From assembly GCA_029932445.1 (NCBI GenBank), contig JAOZQB010000095.1, positions 1 through 10,874 of the forward strand: a DNA stretch of 10,874 nucleotides, given 5' to 3'. The position numbers and the translations under genes are program-made. Of this stretch, positions 7,692-10,874 are shown piece after piece; position 1 is the first letter of the stretch; the number at the start of each line of letters is the position of its first letter. The stretch is from Bacteroidales bacterium. GTDB lineage: Bacteria > Bacteroidota > Bacteroidia > Bacteroidales > JAADGE01. The notes beneath the pieces are model-generated. The model saw nothing but the letters and a program-made list of their open reading frames with translations. It did not search any database and was not told the DNA's origin.

Positions 7692-7912
7692 TTATTTCAA
7701 TGTTACGCCGATTATTCCTTTTCTGCCGGAAAGATCGTAAAATTTTTGGTAAGCAACAACTCTTTTTGCTTTTATATCTCTTGTTTTAAAAACAGAACCG
7801 CCGGAACAAGCATTTTTCTCAGAAACGCTCTTAAAGTCTCATCCAATTTTACTAAATAATCAACACCGGGAATAGTTTTTAAGCTGCTTAAAAGGGTTAC
7901 ATACTGGTTTAA
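7692..7912 (-). pseudogene. Possible decayed coding remnant with a frameshift
   Basis: Two adjacent minus-strand frames have protein-like composition. The upstream one (from about 7912) includes SLKTIPGVDYLVKLDE. Near 7840 the coding-like signal switches frame into a segment with SGGSVFKTRDIKAKRVVAYQ that ends at TAA 7692-7694. The first frame is closed upstream by TGA at 7913-7915, the second by TGA at 7839-7841, and neither has a convincing start. This fits the tail of a decayed gene, but the family is not recognised and chance open frames of this size are possible. Confidence 0.25.
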
Positions 7913-7997
7913 TCATGACCGTAACTGCTTACAAATTACTGAACTTCAAGATAATATATAATAAATAAAAACAAGAATTATAAATATACTTTAATTA

Positions 7998-8031
7998 TTT
8001 GTAAAAAATGTACGGAACTATTGTATATTGC
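7998..8031 (+). promoter_or_regulatory. Possible promoter of the M14 gene
   Basis: TTTG at 7998-8001 (-33-like) is followed after 22 bases by TATATTGC at 8024-8031, a partial match (4 of 6 fixed positions) to the Bacteroidota -7 consensus. The position, about 35-70 bases before the ATG at 8067, is right for a promoter with a short A-rich leader. The match is imperfect. Confidence 0.3.
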
Positions 8032-8066
8032 GCTTTCAAATATTATCTACAATAAATAAATAAGAA

Positions 8067-9269
8067 ATGAACAAATTACTACTTTCCTTAATTTTTATAT
8101 TAAGCTTAAATATTGCATTCGGGCAATTTAATAAAATTCAAACAGAAGATGGAGATAAATGCGGTTATGATCCAGTAAAGGATGCTGAACTTCTTGATTT
8201 ATACGGTAAAAACTGGGGTTACGGATATGGTGATCTTTTGAATGATATTGCAGAATGGGAACAAAGCGATTACATTCAAGTACAATCCATCGGACAAAGT
8301 ACACTCGGCAGAGAAATGTACGAACTGACTATAACTAATTTTGATCCGGTAAAAACATTAAAGCATCGTATATACATTCACGTAAGAACGCATCCCAATG
8401 AAGTTCAATCATTTCGAGTTGCTGATGAAATAATAAATTATCTTTCTGCTGAAAACGGTATCGGCAATTATTTAAGAGATTTGTGTATATTTCATATTGT
8501 ACCCATGTATAATCCGGATGGTGTCGAACTTGAATATCCCAGAGAAAATGCAAACGGTGTTGATATAGAAAGTAATTGGAATGCTGCAACCCCTGAAATT
8601 GAAGTGCAAAATTTAAGAGCTCGGTTTGAGGAATTGATGCTTGAAGAAAATCCGATTGAAATTGCCTTAAATATGCATTCAGCACACGAATGTCACAGAT
8701 TTTTTTGGGTTCACCATGCAAACGGAACATCTGAATTATACTATGGTTTAGAAGAAGAATTTGTAGAATCAGTCAGAAGTCATTTTTTAGAAGGAATTAT
8801 GCCCTTTGATTCTCATGTAAGCTGGTCAGGCGGAAATCCGGGACAATATCCTGAAAGCTGGTGGTGGACAAATCATCAGGAAGATGTAATGGCTTTAACT
8901 TATGAAGATATGAATTGTGCTTCTGCCGGCTTGTATGATCAAACGGCTTATGCAATTCTATACGGTATTTCTGATTATTTAGACTTGGGTTATACAAGTA
9001 TTCCTGAGGATTTATCAAATTTTTCTTTCAATATCAACACGTATCCGAATCCCGTAAAAGATATTCTGTCGATTGAATCAAATTTATCAAGCTCAAAAGA
9101 AGTCAATCTTGCTATGTACAATAGTTTAGGAACTCTTGTTTATGAAACAACTTATACAGGAAGTACAAAAATTGATTTTCAATCAATGAATCTGTCTCCG
9201 GGATTATACATTATTAATTGTAAATACAACGGATATACAAATACTGAAAAAATAATTTATTCGTATTAA
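8067..9269 (+). CDS. Secreted M14-family metallopeptidase homologue with T9SS type A sorting domain
   Basis: This is a 400-residue protein. A Sec signal peptide (residues 1-19, cleavage after A-F-G before Gln20) leads into an M14 zinc carboxypeptidase-like domain of about residues 50-310. Zinc ligands are His109 and Glu112 (H-P-N-E) and His204 (NMHSAH). NPDG lies at 149-152, Arg159 probably matches Arg127 of carboxypeptidase A, and Glu280 (T-Y-E) is the likely general base. The usual GVD-x-N-R-N-W signature reads GVDIESNW, so the substrate-carboxylate pair Asn144/Arg145 is replaced by Glu168/Ser169. Arg71 is also missing (Asn111), as in the AGBL-like M14D group. Residues about 322-400 are a type A sorting domain starting at YPNP (326-329), so the protein should be exported by T9SS to the surface or medium. 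It may be an atypical peptidase or an amidase/esterase rather than a true carboxypeptidase. Confidence 0.87.
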   Translation: MNKLLLSLIFILSLNIAFGQFNKIQTEDGDKCGYDPVKDAELLDLYGKNWGYGYGDLLNDIAEWEQSDYIQVQSIGQSTLGREMYELTITNFDPVKTLKHRIYIHVRTHPNEVQSFRVADEIINYLSAENGIGNYLRDLCIFHIVPMYNPDGVELEYPRENANGVDIESNWNAATPEIEVQNLRARFEELMLEENPIEIALNMHSAHECHRFFWVHHANGTSELYYGLEEEFVESVRSHFLEGIMPFDSHVSWSGGNPGQYPESWWWTNHQEDVMALTYEDMNCASAGLYDQTAYAILYGISDYLDLGYTSIPEDLSNFSFNINTYPNPVKDILSIESNLSSSKEVNLAMYNSLGTLVYETTYTGSTKIDFQSMNLSPGLYIINCKYNGYTNTEKIIYSY

Positions 9270-9357
9270 AACGATTCCCTTTATATACATTATAACAAAG
9301 TCATACAATCACCTAAGGATTTGATATATGAGTGCGGTCTAAAAAGGTAAATTATGC

Positions 9358-9448
9358 AAAAAAGAACCCTGTCAGGGTTGAATATGCTAAATGTTAAAAG
9401 ATAAATTGCTGATTTTTATTTAATTACTAAACCCTGACAGGTTTTTTT
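9358..9448. repeat. Symmetric inverted-repeat element with outward poly-A/poly-T ends
   Basis: CCTGTCAGGGTT (9368-9379) is the exact reverse complement of AACCCTGACAGG (9430-9441), with a 50-base spacer. Outside the arms lie A6 (9358-9363) and T7 (9442-9448), so pairing nearly continues outward. The left arm is part of a shorter palindrome, AACCCTG-T-CAGGGTT (9365-9379), which on the minus strand is followed by a T-run. Each end therefore looks like an outward-facing terminator. It may be a dispersed intergenic repeat or a bidirectional terminator. Confidence 0.6.
9429..9448 (+). terminator. Probable intrinsic terminator after the M14 gene
   Basis: AAACC (9429-9433) can pair with GGTTT (9440-9444) around a 6-base loop, or the CCTG/CAGG core around a single base, followed by an uninterrupted T-run to 9448. 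It lies 160 bases past the M14 stop and before the next plus-strand gene. An alternative long-range stem with 9368-9379 would end at the same T-run. The short stem is weak, so this is a moderate call. Confidence 0.4.
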
Positions 9449-9512
9449 AGGCTGAGCTCATACATACTATTAAATTATTTTTCGTAATGAACTCATCTTT
9501 AAAATATTAAAA

Positions 9513-10865
9513 ATGCACAAATACTCATCAATATTAAAGAAAGCCTTATTTATTATTTTTATTTTTGAAAGTTTTGTCAGCTCGGCACAATATTATCCCG
9601 ATCAGTATTTCGAAATATACGGACCGCAAGCATTGCTTGAGGCTTCAGAAAGTGTTTCAAATATTGTAATAAGCAATAACGGAAAATATTTAGTCTTAGA
9701 AAATGAACAACTGTCAGGAACAATCACATTTCAGGCAACCACTCTGAATGAAGAATTTAACAGAGGCTTACCATCGTGGAATGCTGTTTCTCCTTCTGAA
9801 TCATCTTCCGTAAAAGCAGAAATGAGATTTTTTGTAAATGATAATTGGTCAAATTGGGTTACGGTCGGTTACTGGAATAAACTTTTATGGAGTTACGGTT
9901 CAACAAGCTTCAGCGGTGGGTATGTAGATGTTGACTATGTTAAACTTAACACTTATGTGAACACGTTTCAATTCAGGATAAATTTTAAAAGAACGAGTAC
10001 GAACGAACCTTCTTCTCGACTCAAACAAATCGCATTTTTTGCAAGCGACACAGAGTATCCGATTGATATTTCAGCAATAACAGCAGATAATCCGAGTGAA
10101 ATATTTATTGATACCGAACATATATATCAATATGATGTGGATGATGAAATAGGAGGCAGAATATGCTCACCGGTTACAACAACAATGATAATAAAAAGCT
10201 ATGGTAAAGATGTTGATGCGTATGAATTTGCTTTGAAAACATATGACCCTTATTGGGATATTTTCGGTGGTTGGCCTCGTGCCGTAACTCACGCATCAGA
10301 ATATGGTCTCAGAGGGGCTGTAACACGTTACAGAACTTGGAGCGATGCATTTGATGTATTACAAAACGGAGGCAGAATAGCAATGTCGGTAGGACAACCT
10401 TTATATTCCGGACATCTGATGATGCTTGCAGGTTTTGATGCCGGCGGAAATCCTATTGTGCATGATCCCGCAAAATCAAACGGTTATGCTTATGTTTATG
10501 ACAAATATGATTTATCGGCGTCATGGTTCAACAAAGGAGGAATAGCTTATACATTTTATGAGGACCATATAGCAAACAGTATTTCCTCAGTTGATAAAAA
10601 TGAAAAAAGGCTGAAAGCATATCCGAACCCGATAAAAAATATTGTATATTTTGAGTTCTCTCTTGAAGAAAAACAACAAGTAAAATTGGAGATTTATGAT
10701 TTAAGCGGAAGATATATTGTCGGCTTATTAAATTCAGATGCAGTCCATACAGGGAAAAATATTATTTCAAAAAATATATCTGACTATAATTTAAGTCCGG
10801 GAATTTATACAGTACGACTTTCCGGAAATACCTTCTGTACAAATGTGATGATTGTTGTGCAATAA
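9513..10865 (+). CDS. Secreted C39-like cysteine peptidase with T9SS type A sorting domain
   Basis: This is a 450-residue protein. A Sec signal peptide (residues 1-25, S-S-A before Gln26) is followed by a beta-rich accessory domain (about 45-185) with a LPSWNAVSP motif, of the kind that precedes C39-like peptidase domains in other secreted bacterial proteins. The peptidase region (about 195-350) resembles Peptidase_C39_2: Gln206, then GGRICSP with probable nucleophile Cys218, His301 in SGHLMMLAGFD and Asp318 in VHDPA, a plausible papain-like triad. Residues about 366-450 form a T9SS type A sorting domain beginning YPNP (370-373). The gene starts 243 bases after the M14 gene, beyond a likely terminator, so it probably has its own promoter. 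It ends 9 bases before the window edge. It is not a bacteriocin-exporter C39 domain, since no transporter part is present. The substrate is unknown. Confidence 0.85.
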   Translation: MHKYSSILKKALFIIFIFESFVSSAQYYPDQYFEIYGPQALLEASESVSNIVISNNGKYLVLENEQLSGTITFQATTLNEEFNRGLPSWNAVSPSESSSVKAEMRFFVNDNWSNWVTVGYWNKLLWSYGSTSFSGGYVDVDYVKLNTYVNTFQFRINFKRTSTNEPSSRLKQIAFFASDTEYPIDISAITADNPSEIFIDTEHIYQYDVDDEIGGRICSPVTTTMIIKSYGKDVDAYEFALKTYDPYWDIFGGWPRAVTHASEYGLRGAVTRYRTWSDAFDVLQNGGRIAMSVGQPLYSGHLMMLAGFDAGGNPIVHDPAKSNGYAYVYDKYDLSASWFNKGGIAYTFYEDHIANSISSVDKNEKRLKAYPNPIKNIVYFEFSLEEKQQVKLEIYDLSGRYIVGLLNSDAVHTGKNIISKNISDYNLSPGIYTVRLSGNTFCTNVMIVVQ

Positions 10866-10874
10866 TAAAAAAAA

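Larger units (their letters stand above)
7585..8066. other. 482-bp intergenic stretch between divergent def and M14 genes
   Basis: No intact gene is seen here. From left to right it holds the A/T-rich leader and -7 box of the deformylase (minus strand), a 29-codon minus-strand open frame at 7595-7684 that overlaps this promoter and is probably not a gene, a frameshifted coding-like remnant at about 7692-7912 (minus), and a very AT-rich stretch from 7940 to 8066 that carries the likely promoter and leader of the M14 gene. Confidence 0.6.

Noticed and set aside
7677..7859. A 60-codon plus-strand open frame in the def/M14 spacer
   Set aside because: It starts with TTG, has no recognisable family and lies antisense to the more protein-like minus-strand remnant.
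7692..7912. Resemblance of the L-K-T-I-P-G-V segment to IS110-type transposases or a helix-hairpin-helix motif
   Set aside because: Only a few residues match, the following spacing does not fit, and no DEDD-type catalytic region or element ends are present.
8335..9018. Minus-strand open frames within the M14 gene
   Set aside because: They are antisense to a strongly supported gene and contain no recognisable motif.
1..10874. CRISPR array, tRNA, rRNA, insertion sequence or phage attachment site
   Set aside because: No regularly spaced direct repeats, tRNA-like cloverleaf, rRNA sequence, transposase or integrase were seen on either strand.

Overview
The window is about 10.9 kb of AT-rich DNA, most probably from a member of the Bacteroidota (Bacteroidetes). 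The evidence is two secreted proteins with C-terminal type IX secretion (T9SS) type A sorting domains (Y-P-N-P...G.Y), starts without Shine-Dalgarno sequences but with A/T-rich leaders, and TAnnTTTG-like -7 promoter boxes. No mobile element, CRISPR array, rRNA or tRNA was recognised.

Layout: (1) 2-466, plus strand: the 3' end of a metallophosphoesterase gene cut by the window edge. (2) 458-6716, minus strand: a tight three-gene cluster transcribed right to left. It runs glutamate dehydrogenase (5430-6716), a 575-residue PEP/pyruvate-binding (PPDK N-terminal-like, ATP-grasp) protein (3676-5403), then a 1061-residue GAF-like + PPDK_N + nucleotidyltransferase fusion (458-3643). The gaps are 26 and 32 bp. 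The last gene overlaps the phosphoesterase tail to tail by 9 bp. (3) 6928-7584, minus: a peptide deformylase with a lipoprotein-type signal peptide, separated from gdhA by a 211-bp spacer holding a perfect 8-bp-stem hairpin. (4) 7585-8066: no intact gene; it holds a likely decayed coding remnant and a good -7 box for the deformylase. (5) 8067-9269 and 9513-10865, plus: two secreted T9SS cargo proteins, an M14-type metallopeptidase homologue and a C39-like cysteine peptidase. They are separated by a symmetric inverted-repeat element with terminator character.

The most interesting part is the dehydrogenase/PPDK-like cluster. Both PPDK-like proteins keep the RSSSLLED nucleotide-binding signature. 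Both lack the normal phosphohistidine swivel motif (GGxTSHA) and the C-terminal PEP/pyruvate barrel. Instead they share a C-terminal module with a GxGRWG motif and an invariant [ST]HFF histidine. The larger one also carries an intact-looking Pol-beta-type nucleotidyltransferase domain. Linkage to glutamate dehydrogenase suggests, by inference only, a sensor or modifier acting at the carbon/nitrogen junction (2-oxoglutarate/glutamate, PEP/pyruvate). Secondary points of interest are the apparently exported deformylase and the M14 protein whose substrate-carboxylate pair (Asn-Arg) is replaced by Glu-Ser.
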